DNA from: an uncultured Flavobacteriales bacterium
GTDB lineage: Bacteria; Bacteroidota; Bacteroidia; Flavobacteriales_D; Sanyastnellaceae
NCBI GenBank assembly: GCA_913051865.1
Contig: CAJXHE010000009.1
Coordinates: forward strand, 1-36,976
DNA: 36,976 nt
Direction: 5' to 3'
The position numbers and the translations under genes are program-made. The notes below the pieces were generated by a model. That model was not told where the DNA came from, did not search any database, and saw only the letters and a program-made list of their open reading frames with translations. Shown in pieces: positions 9,466 to 17,732 of the stretch (positions are counted from its first letter, which is position 1; every line of letters begins with the position of its first letter).

Positions 9466-10623
9466 ATGCGGGTGAAAAATAGATATAAAGCGGTGAAATT
9501 TACCCTTGAAAAGAAGGATACAAACTCCAATGCACGTGCGGGGTCTCTGGAAACAGATCATGGCGTGATCCAAACCCCAATTTTTATGCCTGTCGGCACA
9601 GTCGGTTCTGTGAAAGCAGTTCCTCAAACAGCACTTGTCAATGACATTAATGCAGACATCATATTGGGCAATACATATCACCTTTATTTAAGGCCTGGTA
9701 TGGATACGATGGAGAAGGCAGGTGGCTTGCATAAGTTTATGAGCTGGGACAGGCCGCTTCTCACAGACAGTGGCGGATATCAAGTGTACAGTCTGGCCAA
9801 CAATAGAAAGCTAACCGAAGAAGGGGCTACGTTTCGCAGTCACATCAACGGAGATTTAATGGCATTCACCCCAGAAAGCGTGATGGATATTCAGCGTACA
9901 ATTGGCGCAGATATTATTATGGCCTTTGACGAGTGCCCCCCTCATCCGTGTTCAAAAGAGTATGCCAAAACATCCATGCAACGTACCCACCGTTGGTTAG
10001 ACAGATGTGTAAATAGATTGGCTGAGACGGAACCCAAGTATGGGTTTAATCAAGAGCTGTTTCCTATTTTACAAGGCGGGTCCTATGAAGATTTGAGAAA
10101 AGAATCAGCAGAATATATTTCTGGAGTTGATGCAGCAGGTTATGCGATTGGTGGACTGAGTGTGGGTGAGCCTACAGAGGAAATGTACAAGACGTGTGAT
10201 TTGGTTTGTGGGATACTTCCAGAAGACAAACCCAGATATTTAATGGGTGTTGGCACGCCGGTAAATATTTTGGAGAACATTGCTTTGGGCGTAGATATGT
10301 TTGATTGTGTCATGCCTACAAGGAATGCGCGGACTGGTACGCTATATACTTGGGGAGGCGTTGTGAATATCAAGAATAAGAAATGGGAGAATGATTTTTC
10401 TGCGTTAGATCCGTTAGGTTCTGCCAGCGTTGACAAGATGTATAGCAAGTCATACGTGAGACATTTGATTCGAGCGAATGAATTGGTGGGCATGTATATT
10501 ACCAGTATTCACAATCTCTGCTTTTATTTGGATTTGGTTCGAGAGGCGAGAAAGCATATCATACAGGGAGATTTTGTTGCCTGGAAAAATAAAATGGTCG
10601 TGCAAATTTCTCAAAAACTTTAA
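9466..10623 (+). CDS. tgt: tRNA-guanine transglycosylase (start could be GTG 9493)
   Basis: IFMPVGTVGSVKAV, LLTDSGGYQVYSL, GGLSVGEP, RYLMGVGTPVNILE, FDCVMPTRNARTG. Confidence 0.97.
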   Translation: MRVKNRYKAVKFTLEKKDTNSNARAGSLETDHGVIQTPIFMPVGTVGSVKAVPQTALVNDINADIILGNTYHLYLRPGMDTMEKAGGLHKFMSWDRPLLTDSGGYQVYSLANNRKLTEEGATFRSHINGDLMAFTPESVMDIQRTIGADIIMAFDECPPHPCSKEYAKTSMQRTHRWLDRCVNRLAETEPKYGFNQELFPILQGGSYEDLRKESAEYISGVDAAGYAIGGLSVGEPTEEMYKTCDLVCGILPEDKPRYLMGVGTPVNILENIALGVDMFDCVMPTRNARTGTLYTWGGVVNIKNKKWENDFSALDPLGSASVDKMYSKSYVRHLIRANELVGMYITSIHNLCFYLDLVREARKHIIQGDFVAWKNKMVVQISQKL

Positions 10624-10638
10624 TATGATTCCTAGTCA

Positions 10639-11748
10639 GTGACACTCCTTGATCGATATATTATAAGTAAGTTTTTAAAGACCTTTTTCTTTATGTTGGG
10701 GGTGTTCTGTGTCATTGCGGTTGTTTTTGATTTGGTTGAGAATATCGGTCGGTTAATCACAAATGGTGCACCGCTATGGGAAACAGTAAAATATTACGCT
10801 GCTTTTTGTTTCTTTTTTGCAAACCTGTTAAGTGGGTTTATCGTGTTCTTAACTATCGTTTGGTTTACGAGCCGACTTGCACAGCATACAGAAATAATTG
10901 CCATGTTGAGTGGAGGTATGGCCTTCAGGCGTTTCTTGAGGCCTTATTTTGTAGCGGCTTCTGTATTGGTCGCGCTTTCTCTTTTTCTGACGCACTATGT
11001 CGTCCCACATGCAAATCAAAACAAGTTAGACTTCGAGATGCAATGGATCCATATTGACTTTCATGTCAAAGATCAAAACCTTTATCGAGAAGTTTCCCCT
11101 GGAACGATTGCATACTTCAGAAGTATTACGTACAACAGGAAAACAGGGTATAGATTCCAATTGGAGCGGTGGAATAAGAGCAACACCAGATTGGAACAGA
11201 GTATAAGTGCTGCGAAGGGGACGTGGATGGAGAAGGATAGTTTATGGCGACTCGTCAACGTTCATGTTCGCACGTTCAATGAAAATGGAACTGAGTCTTT
11301 TAAGTTTGTGAATCAACTTGACACACTTTTACCGATGAAGCTGGATGATTTTGCCCAACGGGCCGAAATTGTAAACAGTATGACGACTTCTGAACTGAGT
11401 CGCTATATAGAAAAGGTGAAATTGCGTGGCGCCGATACGTCTTCGTTTGAGTTGACCAAACACGCGCGGACGTCAACTCCTTTTGCGATATTTGTTCTTA
11501 CCTTGATCGGAGTAGGTATTGCCTCTAGAAAACAAAGAGGTGGGATAGGCGTTCATTTATTTATAGCGGTACTAGTTGGTTTCACATTTGTATTTACATC
11601 ACGTATCATTTCTGTCTATGCAGCCACAATGACAATCCCGGATTTCTTGCCTGTAAGTGATGGAGGAATACAGTTGTTGGCTGCTTGGTTGCCGAATTTG
11701 CTCTACCTGTGCCTTGGTTTCTACATTTACGCCAAAGCGCCGAAATAA
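10639..11748 (+). CDS. LptF/LptG (YjgP/YjgQ) family LPS-transport permease
   Basis: GTG start; MTLLDRYIISKFLKTFFFML, N-terminal TM helices, EIIAMLSGGMAFRRFLRP, C-terminal TM helices. Confidence 0.9.
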   Translation: MTLLDRYIISKFLKTFFFMLGVFCVIAVVFDLVENIGRLITNGAPLWETVKYYAAFCFFFANLLSGFIVFLTIVWFTSRLAQHTEIIAMLSGGMAFRRFLRPYFVAASVLVALSLFLTHYVVPHANQNKLDFEMQWIHIDFHVKDQNLYREVSPGTIAYFRSITYNRKTGYRFQLERWNKSNTRLEQSISAAKGTWMEKDSLWRLVNVHVRTFNENGTESFKFVNQLDTLLPMKLDDFAQRAEIVNSMTTSELSRYIEKVKLRGADTSSFELTKHARTSTPFAIFVLTLIGVGIASRKQRGGIGVHLFIAVLVGFTFVFTSRIISVYAATMTIPDFLPVSDGGIQLLAAWLPNLLYLCLGFYIYAKAPK

Positions 11749-12650
11749 GCAAAAAACCCCTCTTTTTTTGCTCTTTTTGCGACTTTTTGAGCCATTAACG
11801 TCACTTTAGCGTCTTCTGTTGCATTTTTTGCTTTCCCAAATAGTCCATATACGGAGGATCCGCTTCCTGTCATCTGAATATAATCTGCCCCAGCGTCCAT
11901 CATGAGTTGGCGCGCTTTTTTGACCGGCTCAAATCTGTTTGTGACAGACGTCTCAAAATCGTTCATGAATAAGTCATCCCACTTCTTTATTGGCGTGCCT
12001 AATAGGAACTCATTGTGATTATTCCTGTGGTGAGAAACATGGTGCGTTTGATGTTCGTTCGTTCTCTCATCCTCTTTCAGCCAAGAAAAGGCTTTTGACG
12101 TGTTGATGTGTACACCGGGATGTATAATAAGAATCTTCATCTCCTCCAGTCTTCGCCCCCACTTTTCATCTTGAATTGGGCTTAAAATTTCTCCTCTTCC
12201 CGTGACAAATGAGGTGCTGTTTTTTACAAAAAAAGGGCAGTCACTTCCCAACTCCTCTGCATATTTCTCCAAGGTGTCTTGGCTTAATTCCAGTCGACAA
12301 ATGTCATTGATGGCCTTCAGCATAAAAGTGCCATCTGAACTCCCTCCACCAAGTCCTGCACCTGTTGGTATGACTTTATGCAATTTTGCTTCTAAGGCTG
12401 GAAGTCGGAATTTTTCAGACAATATCTGATGCGCTCTGACGATGGTGTTGTCTTGAATGCTGCCATTCACTTCTATGCCCGAACATTCAAATTTCAATTC
12501 ACCTTCAGGTGCATTTTCACCAATATGTACTTCAAGAACGTCACACAATTGGGTAGGTATGAAAATGCTTTCAATATTGTGGAAACCATCCTCACGTTTG
12601 GCAAGGACTTTAAGTCCCAAATTAATTTTGGCAGGAGGGAAGTAAATCAA
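11727..12650 (-). CDS. ispE: 4-diphosphocytidyl-2-C-methyl-D-erythritol kinase
   Basis: PAKINLGLKVLAKREDGFHNIESIF, PTGAGLGGGSSDGTFML, MTGSGSSVYGLF (GHMP kinase motifs). Confidence 0.96.
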   Translation of the reverse strand: MIYFPPAKINLGLKVLAKREDGFHNIESIFIPTQLCDVLEVHIGENAPEGELKFECSGIEVNGSIQDNTIVRAHQILSEKFRLPALEAKLHKVIPTGAGLGGGSSDGTFMLKAINDICRLELSQDTLEKYAEELGSDCPFFVKNSTSFVTGRGEILSPIQDEKWGRRLEEMKILIIHPGVHINTSKAFSWLKEDERTNEHQTHHVSHHRNNHNEFLLGTPIKKWDDLFMNDFETSVTNRFEPVKKARQLMMDAGADYIQMTGSGSSVYGLFGKAKNATEDAKVTLMAQKVAKRAKKEGFFAYFGALA

Positions 12651-13610
12651 TTAATCAAAATATCCAAACCGTTTCAGTTTGCTTTCATCATTCCTCCAGT
12701 CCTTATCCACTCTTACATATAAATCGAGGAAGACTTTTTTATCGAGGAAAGCTTCGAGCTCTTTTCGGGCGTCGGTACCTACTCTCTTGATCATATTTCC
12801 GCCAGAGCCTATGACAATCATCTTTTGAGATTCTCTGGCCACTCTAATCTCAGCTCTAATATGAAATATATGTGGCTCCTCCCTGAATTCCTCAACGACT
12901 ACTTCACAACTGTAGGGTATTTCTTGCTTGTAATGTGTAAGAATCTTTTCTCTGACAATTTCAGAAACAAAAAACCGCATAGGCTTGTCTGTCAATTCAT
13001 CCTTAGGAAAGAAAGGATGGGCTTCGGGCAAATGTGCGACAATGCTATCGAGTAAAGTGTCAACATTAAAATTGTGGAGCGCACTAATCGGTGCGACTTG
13101 TGCTCTCGGGATTTTCTTTTTCCAATAATCAGCCCTTTTCATGGCCACTTCTTGCCCCTCTAAATCCACTTTATTAATTAACACAAAGACCGGGATGTCC
13201 ATATTGGCGATTTTGTCAAAAGTCGCTTCGTGTGCCATTGCATCCTCGTAAACATCTGTCACGAAAATAATGATGTCTGCATCCTGTAGTGCGGTCTTCA
13301 CAAACTTCATCATCCCTTCCTGCAGTTTATATGCGGGGTCTAGAACGCCGGGGGTGTCGCTATACACGATTTGCCAATTGGGCTGATTGACGATACCCAT
13401 GATGCGGTGGCGTGTCGTTTGGGCTTTCGCATTGATAATGCTGATATTCTCACCAACAAGACGATTCATTAGCGTGCTCTTTCCCACGTTGGGAGATCCC
13501 ACAATGTTTACAAACCCTGCTTTGTGTCCGTCAGGATATTCTGCCCCTGCTGGCATGGGAGGTAAATCGGGAAGACCGATTCCTTCGGGTTGTGTTTTTT
13601 GTTCGCTCAT
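12651..13610 (-). CDS. era: GTPase Era
   Basis: GSPNVGKSTLMNRL, SDTPGV, NKVDL, C-terminal KH domain (SQKMIVIGSGGNMIKRVGTDARKELEAFL). The start MSEQKTQ is preferred over the longer ORF start at 13640. Confidence 0.97.
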   Translation of the reverse strand: MSEQKTQPEGIGLPDLPPMPAGAEYPDGHKAGFVNIVGSPNVGKSTLMNRLVGENISIINAKAQTTRHRIMGIVNQPNWQIVYSDTPGVLDPAYKLQEGMMKFVKTALQDADIIIFVTDVYEDAMAHEATFDKIANMDIPVFVLINKVDLEGQEVAMKRADYWKKKIPRAQVAPISALHNFNVDTLLDSIVAHLPEAHPFFPKDELTDKPMRFFVSEIVREKILTHYKQEIPYSCEVVVEEFREEPHIFHIRAEIRVARESQKMIVIGSGGNMIKRVGTDARKELEAFLDKKVFLDLYVRVDKDWRNDESKLKRFGYFD

Positions 13611-13648
13611 ATTCCTGGATGCAAAGGTACGACGATGCAAGGTGACGT

Positions 13649-14095
13649 CTACTCTTTAAGCCAATCGATCAGCATGCGTCTTTGCGTTTCGGTAAGTCTC
13701 GCATCTGCGTGCGTTATTTTGTATGTCAGAATGGGCATCCATTTCTTTTCAATCAGTTCAGCGCTTTCGTTTTTCAGTGCGTCTTTCTGCGCTGGTGTAT
13801 AGGTGTCCCAAATAGAAAAATTCACTTTTGATTTACCCTTGTTGATGTGCCCCTCGAGCCACCAACTTACAGGAGCAACATGGCTATACCAAGGGTATTG
13901 TGTCAGGTTTGAATGGCAGTCGTAGCATACAGATTGAATCAGTTTTGTAACATCCGGAGGCGCTTCTTCTAACGTTAGGAAGTCTGATTCAGGCGTGATT
14001 TTGATTGGTGTCTTATCTGTCGTTTTCATTTGTATTGCAACGAAAACAATGAGTAATGTGATGAGTACACTTCGTTTGCTAGGTCTTTTAATCAT
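13649..14095 (-). CDS. Haem-binding domain protein (Haem_bd-like), membrane-anchored
   Basis: N-terminal TM then VCYDCHSNLTQYPWYSHVAPVSWWLEGHI...GK (CxxCH plus the Haem_bd pattern). The start is set to the ATG at 14095 because the upstream ORF extension overlaps a terminator-like hairpin. Confidence 0.85.
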   Translation of the reverse strand: MIKRPSKRSVLITLLIVFVAIQMKTTDKTPIKITPESDFLTLEEAPPDVTKLIQSVCYDCHSNLTQYPWYSHVAPVSWWLEGHINKGKSKVNFSIWDTYTPAQKDALKNESAELIEKKWMPILTYKITHADARLTETQRRMLIDWLKE

Positions 14096-14127
14096 GTGGT
14101 GAAGATATTCTATAAGATTGTAAATGA

Positions 14128-14159
14128 ACAAAAGCCGATCCGTGAGAATCGACTTTTGT
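14128..14159 (-). terminator. Likely intrinsic terminator of the Lacal_2735-SRPBCC-fasciclin operon
   Basis: On the minus strand, ACAAAAGTCGAT-TCTCACGG-ATCGGCTTTTGT forms a 12-bp stem with one G-U wobble and an 8-nt loop, ending in a T-rich tract (TTTTGTT). Confidence 0.6.
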
Positions 14160-14216
14160 CATATACATTGTATTGCATTGGGTTTGATTGCAATCTGCTT
14201 TCTAAGTCCTATGCTG

Positions 14217-14390
14217 TTACTTTTCAGGTTCTAGCTCCAACATCAATTTTTGAATTTCATTTGCTTTTGACGTTGCTTCGTCACTCAGCTTTCTATTCTT
14301 TGTCGAGAGCACAAACGCCTGCTTCATGAGTTTTTTATATTCAGAATTTAGTTTATCGTACTTTGATTTTTTTCTAAAAAAACGTATCAT
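14217..14390 (-). CDS. Lacal_2735-like small protein, 57 aa (missed by the ORF track)
   Basis: Own translation: MIRFFRKKSKYDKLNSEYKKLMKQAFVLSTKNRKLSDEATSKANEIQKLMLELEPEK. Matches the remembered pattern of short flavobacterial Lacal_2735 proteins. Its ATG overlaps the SRPBCC stop (ATGA, 4 nt). Confidence 0.8.
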   Translation of the reverse strand: MIRFFRKKSKYDKLNSEYKKLMKQAFVLSTKNRKLSDEATSKANEIQKLMLELEPEK

Positions 14391-14848
14391 GAGTTAAATA
14401 TTTTGTTTAAAGCAACTTTGCGGTAGTCAAAAACTGTCTTTAGCTTTCTTCGAATAAATATAAAGTTGACAAAGTCACCGATAATTCCAAAAGGCAGTGC
14501 ATATGTGACGATGTCTGTCATGCGAACATGATCTTCGTCAATCACTTTAAACATGTGCTGGTGATGCCATAATTTGTAGGGTCCATATACCTGTTTGTCA
14601 ATGAAGTAGTTTTGGTTTTTTACATGACTGATTTCTGTCACCCACTTGACACCTATATTAAAAAGTGGCGTGATTCTGTAGGTAATGATCATACCTTCCG
14701 ACATCTCCGTATGAGTTGATGTCATCATCTTAAAGCCAAGTTTTGAAGGCGTTAGCTTTTTGAGATTTGAAGGGTCAGATACGAAATTCCATAGATTTTC
14801 TATATCAGTCTTTACAACCTGTTCATCGTGTATTTGGTAATAACCCAT
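14387..14848 (-). CDS. SRPBCC family protein (START/polyketide-cyclase-like)
   Basis: DIENLWNFVSDPSNLKKLTPSKLGFKM...WVTEISHV...YGPYKLWHHQHMFKVIDEDHVRMTDIVTYALPFG. Confidence 0.85.
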   Translation of the reverse strand: MGYYQIHDEQVVKTDIENLWNFVSDPSNLKKLTPSKLGFKMMTSTHTEMSEGMIITYRITPLFNIGVKWVTEISHVKNQNYFIDKQVYGPYKLWHHQHMFKVIDEDHVRMTDIVTYALPFGIIGDFVNFIFIRRKLKTVFDYRKVALNKIFNS

Positions 14849-14869
14849 AATGAATTTTGGCCTTTAAAC

Positions 14870-16735
14870 TTATTGAATCGTTACAAACCTCTTGACTGTC
14901 TTTCCAGACTTGTAGATATCGAATACAATCGTATTTGTGGTGTTGTAATTGATTTCTCTTCCTGTGATGTCTACGCTGTACATGTAGATGTCATTTGAAA
15001 TGAGAGCGCTTGATTCAATGATGTTGCTTGTTGTCGTTTCGATGACTGCATCAATCACGTGCACAACGCCATTGTCAGCAGTTATGTCTGCGATAATCAC
15101 TGTTGCATTGCCAATCATAACTACGCCGTCTGCGATAGACACCATCACTTCACCTCCTTGCAATGTTGTAATCATCATGCCATCGGATAAATCTGTGCTC
15201 AATGTCGTTCCTGAAACAACATGATTTAGAAGTATTTGAGTGAGGTCTCCAGTTGGATCTGCAAGCAATGCATCAATAACATCTGCAGGAATTAAGCTGA
15301 ACGCGTCATCTGTCGGGGCAAATACTGTAAAGGGTCCTTCAGACGCGAGTGTTTCATCTAATCCTGCTGCTACAATTGCTGCCTCGAGTGTGGTGTGCAC
15401 CTCTGAGTTTGCAATAATGTCGAACACTGTGTTGGTTGGCATTTCAGGCTGTAAGATTGCATCAATCACATGTACAACGCCATTGTCTGCAATTATATCT
15501 GCGACAATCACTGTTGCATTGTCAATCTTCACCACGCCATCTGTGATGGATACCATCACTTCACTTCCTTGCAAAGTTTCGATCATCATTCCATCAGATA
15601 GGTCTGTGCTCAACGCTGTTCCTGACACAACATGGTTTAATAGTATTTGAGTCAATAGTCCAGTTGGATCTGCGAGTAATGTTTCAAGAATGTTTGCAGG
15701 GACTAAGCTGAATGCATCATCTGTCGGTGCAAATACTGTAAAGGGTCCTTCAGACGCAAGTGTTCCATCCAGTCCTGCAGCAACAATTGCTGTCTCTAGC
15801 GTGGCGTGCACCTCTGAGTTTGCAATAATGTCAAATACTGTGTTGGTTGGCATTTCAGGCTGTAATACTGCGTCGATTACATGAACAACGCCATTGTCTG
15901 CAGATATATCTGCGACGATTACTGTTGCGTTACCAATCATCACCATGCCATCTGTAATGGATACCATCACTTCACCTCCTTGTAAAGTTTCGATCATCAT
16001 TCCATCAGATAAATCTGTACTCATTGCTGTTCCAGATACAACGTGGTTGAGAAGTATTTGTGTGAGGTCTCCAGTTGGATCTGCAAGCAAGGTCTCAAGT
16101 ACGTTTTCAGGAATTACGCTGAACGCATCATCTGTTGGCGCAAATACTGTAAAGGGGCCATCAGAAGCGAGTGTTCCATCTAGTCCTGCTGCAACTACAG
16201 CTGCCTCGAGTGTTGTGTGTACCTCTGAGTTTGCAATTATATCAAATACTGTGTTGGTTGGCATTTCAGGCTGTAATACTGCGTCGATTACATGAACAAC
16301 GCCATTGTCTGCAGATATATCTGCGACGATTACTGTTGCGTTACCAATCATCACCATGCCATCTGTAATGGATACCATCACTTCACCTCCTTGTAAAGTT
16401 TCGATCATCATTCCATCAGATAAATCTGTACTCATTGCTGTTCCAGATACAACGTGGTTGAGAAGTATTTGTGTGAGGTCTCCAGTTGGATCTGCAAGCA
16501 GAGTTTCAAGTACGTTTTCAGGAATTACGCTGAATGCATCATCTGTTGGCGCAAATACTGTAAAGGGTCCATCAGAGGAGAGTGTTCCATCTAATCCTGC
16601 TGCAACTACAGCTGCCTCAAGTGTTGTGTGTACTTCCGAGTTTTCAATAATTCCGAAAATAGATTGAGAAAAAGCATTGAGTGAAAATAAGCATAGCAGT
16701 GATGCTAAAAAGAAATTATTGTTAAAGAGTTTCAT
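14870..16735 (-). CDS. Secreted protein with four tandem FAS1 (fasciclin) domains and a short T9SS-like C-terminal tail
   Basis: Signal peptide; four copies of VFDIIANSEVHTTLEAAVVAAGLDGTL..GPFTVFAPTDDAFS...LLNHVVSGTAMSTDLSDGMMIETLQGGEVMVSI...GVVHVIDAVLQP; C-term SVDITGREINYN...IVFDIYKSGKTVKRFVTIQ. Confidence 0.95.
   Translation of the reverse strand: MKLFNNNFFLASLLCLFSLNAFSQSIFGIIENSEVHTTLEAAVVAAGLDGTLSSDGPFTVFAPTDDAFSVIPENVLETLLADPTGDLTQILLNHVVSGTAMSTDLSDGMMIETLQGGEVMVSITDGMVMIGNATVIVADISADNGVVHVIDAVLQPEMPTNTVFDIIANSEVHTTLEAAVVAAGLDGTLASDGPFTVFAPTDDAFSVIPENVLETLLADPTGDLTQILLNHVVSGTAMSTDLSDGMMIETLQGGEVMVSITDGMVMIGNATVIVADISADNGVVHVIDAVLQPEMPTNTVFDIIANSEVHATLETAIVAAGLDGTLASEGPFTVFAPTDDAFSLVPANILETLLADPTGLLTQILLNHVVSGTALSTDLSDGMMIETLQGSEVMVSITDGVVKIDNATVIVADIIADNGVVHVIDAILQPEMPTNTVFDIIANSEVHTTLEAAIVAAGLDETLASEGPFTVFAPTDDAFSLIPADVIDALLADPTGDLTQILLNHVVSGTTLSTDLSDGMMITTLQGGEVMVSIADGVVMIGNATVIIADITADNGVVHVIDAVIETTTSNIIESSALISNDIYMYSVDITGREINYNTTNTIVFDIYKSGKTVKRFVTIQ
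15831..16500. repeat. 411-bp tandem repeat unit inside the fasciclin gene, with a 259-bp block that is identical by eye in two copies
   Basis: 15831-16089 and 16242-16500 read identically at an offset of 411 bp (137 codons). Confidence 0.88.
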
Positions 16736-16737
16736 TT

Positions 16738-16771
16738 TTTGTATAGTTATTTAATAAAAAGTTTATACAAA
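16738..16771. promoter_or_regulatory. Inverted repeat TTTGTATA-N18-TATACAAA upstream of the fasciclin gene
   Basis: Arms at 16738-16745 and 16764-16771; the distal arm overlaps the predicted minus-strand -7 element. Confidence 0.6.
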
Positions 16772-16800
16772 CATAAGAACATGAAAAGCCTTAAACCAAA
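16768..16800 (-). promoter_or_regulatory. Candidate Bacteroidota sigma-A promoter for the fasciclin operon
   Basis: Minus strand TTTG (16800-16797), N21, TATGTTTG (16775-16768), matching the TTTG / TAnnTTTG consensus. Confidence 0.6.
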
Positions 16801-16816
16801 ACTTTGTACAACTTTT

Positions 16817-16848
16817 TTTGAATAAGTGTATACATTATTCTAAATTTG
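16817..16848 (+). promoter_or_regulatory. Candidate Bacteroidota sigma-A promoter for the merR gene, with a TGTATACA palindrome in its spacer
   Basis: TTTG (16817-16820), N20, TAAATTTG (16841-16848); palindrome TGTATACA at 16827-16834; ATG follows at 16857. Confidence 0.65.
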
Positions 16849-16856
16849 CAATCACT

Positions 16857-17732
16857 ATGGCAAACTACTCAATAGAACAATTGTCCAATATAACTGGATT
16901 CAGCAAGTTGCTTATTAGGACTTGGGAGAATAGATACAAACTATTTAAACCCCAAAGAACGCCAACAAACATTAGGTTTTATGATGATAAAACGCTTGTG
17001 AAGGCTTTGAATGTTTCGATTTTAAAGGACAAAGGCTACAAAATTTCAAAAATCGCTACCCTCACGAGTACGGACATTGAAGAACTAGTGAGAAACGTCA
17101 CACTTGATGATGAGATTTATCATGTAAAACAATTAAATAAGGTCATTGAATCAGCCCTAACATTTAATAAATCATTATTCCACCAAGTCATAAACGATTC
17201 ATTAAATCGCTATGATACACTTTATGTTTACAAAAATATTTTGTTGCCAGCTTTAAATCGTATTGGATATTTGTGGCTTACGAATGACATTTTGCCTTCT
17301 CAAGAACATTTTCTGTCTGAGTTAATTAAGCAAAAATTATATTCAAGGATTGACAGGCTCATTCATGACGATAACCAAGACAAAGAAGTGTGGCTTTTAT
17401 TTCTGCCCGAAGGTGAGCATCATGAAATTGGACTTTTGGTGGCGAGTCTAATACTCAATGAAAATAATAAATCCGTCATTTATTTGGGGCAATCTGTCCC
17501 TTTGAAATCATTGGACATTTTAAATGACTATTTTACGATAAGTAAAATTATGTTTTTCGCCATCGCTCAATCGTCTGTGAATAGACTGGAAAAAGTTATC
17601 ACTTATCTGGATGAAACCTTCTCAGGTTCTGAAATCTTCCCTATTGCGAGAATTCAAAATAAGTCTTTAAAAGAATTTAAGAACGTTACAGTTATATCCT
17701 CAATAGATGAGTTTAATGCAATTCTAAAATAA
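16857..17732 (+). CDS. MerR-family regulator with C-terminal B12-binding-like domain (CarH/LitR-like)
   Basis: MerR HTH (YSIEQLSNITGFSKLLIRTWENRYKLFKPQRTPTNIRFYDD), W-x9-EH (WLTNDILPSQEH) and ExHxxG (EHHEIG), then a YLGQSVP Rossmann-like stretch. Confidence 0.87.
   Translation: MANYSIEQLSNITGFSKLLIRTWENRYKLFKPQRTPTNIRFYDDKTLVKALNVSILKDKGYKISKIATLTSTDIEELVRNVTLDDEIYHVKQLNKVIESALTFNKSLFHQVINDSLNRYDTLYVYKNILLPALNRIGYLWLTNDILPSQEHFLSELIKQKLYSRIDRLIHDDNQDKEVWLLFLPEGEHHEIGLLVASLILNENNKSVIYLGQSVPLKSLDILNDYFTISKIMFFAIAQSSVNRLEKVITYLDETFSGSEIFPIARIQNKSLKEFKNVTVISSIDEFNAILK

Noticed and set aside
15240-16667. Long plus-strand ORFs opposite the fasciclin gene (15240-15650, 15894-16295, 16305-16667)
   Set aside because: They mirror the repetitive FAS1 coding sequence on the other strand and have low-complexity Ser/Thr/Val-rich products; antisense artefacts.
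14870-16735. Tandem repeats considered as a CRISPR array or satellite
   Set aside because: The 411-bp period is an exact multiple of codons and encodes FAS1 domains; no short repeat-spacer structure.
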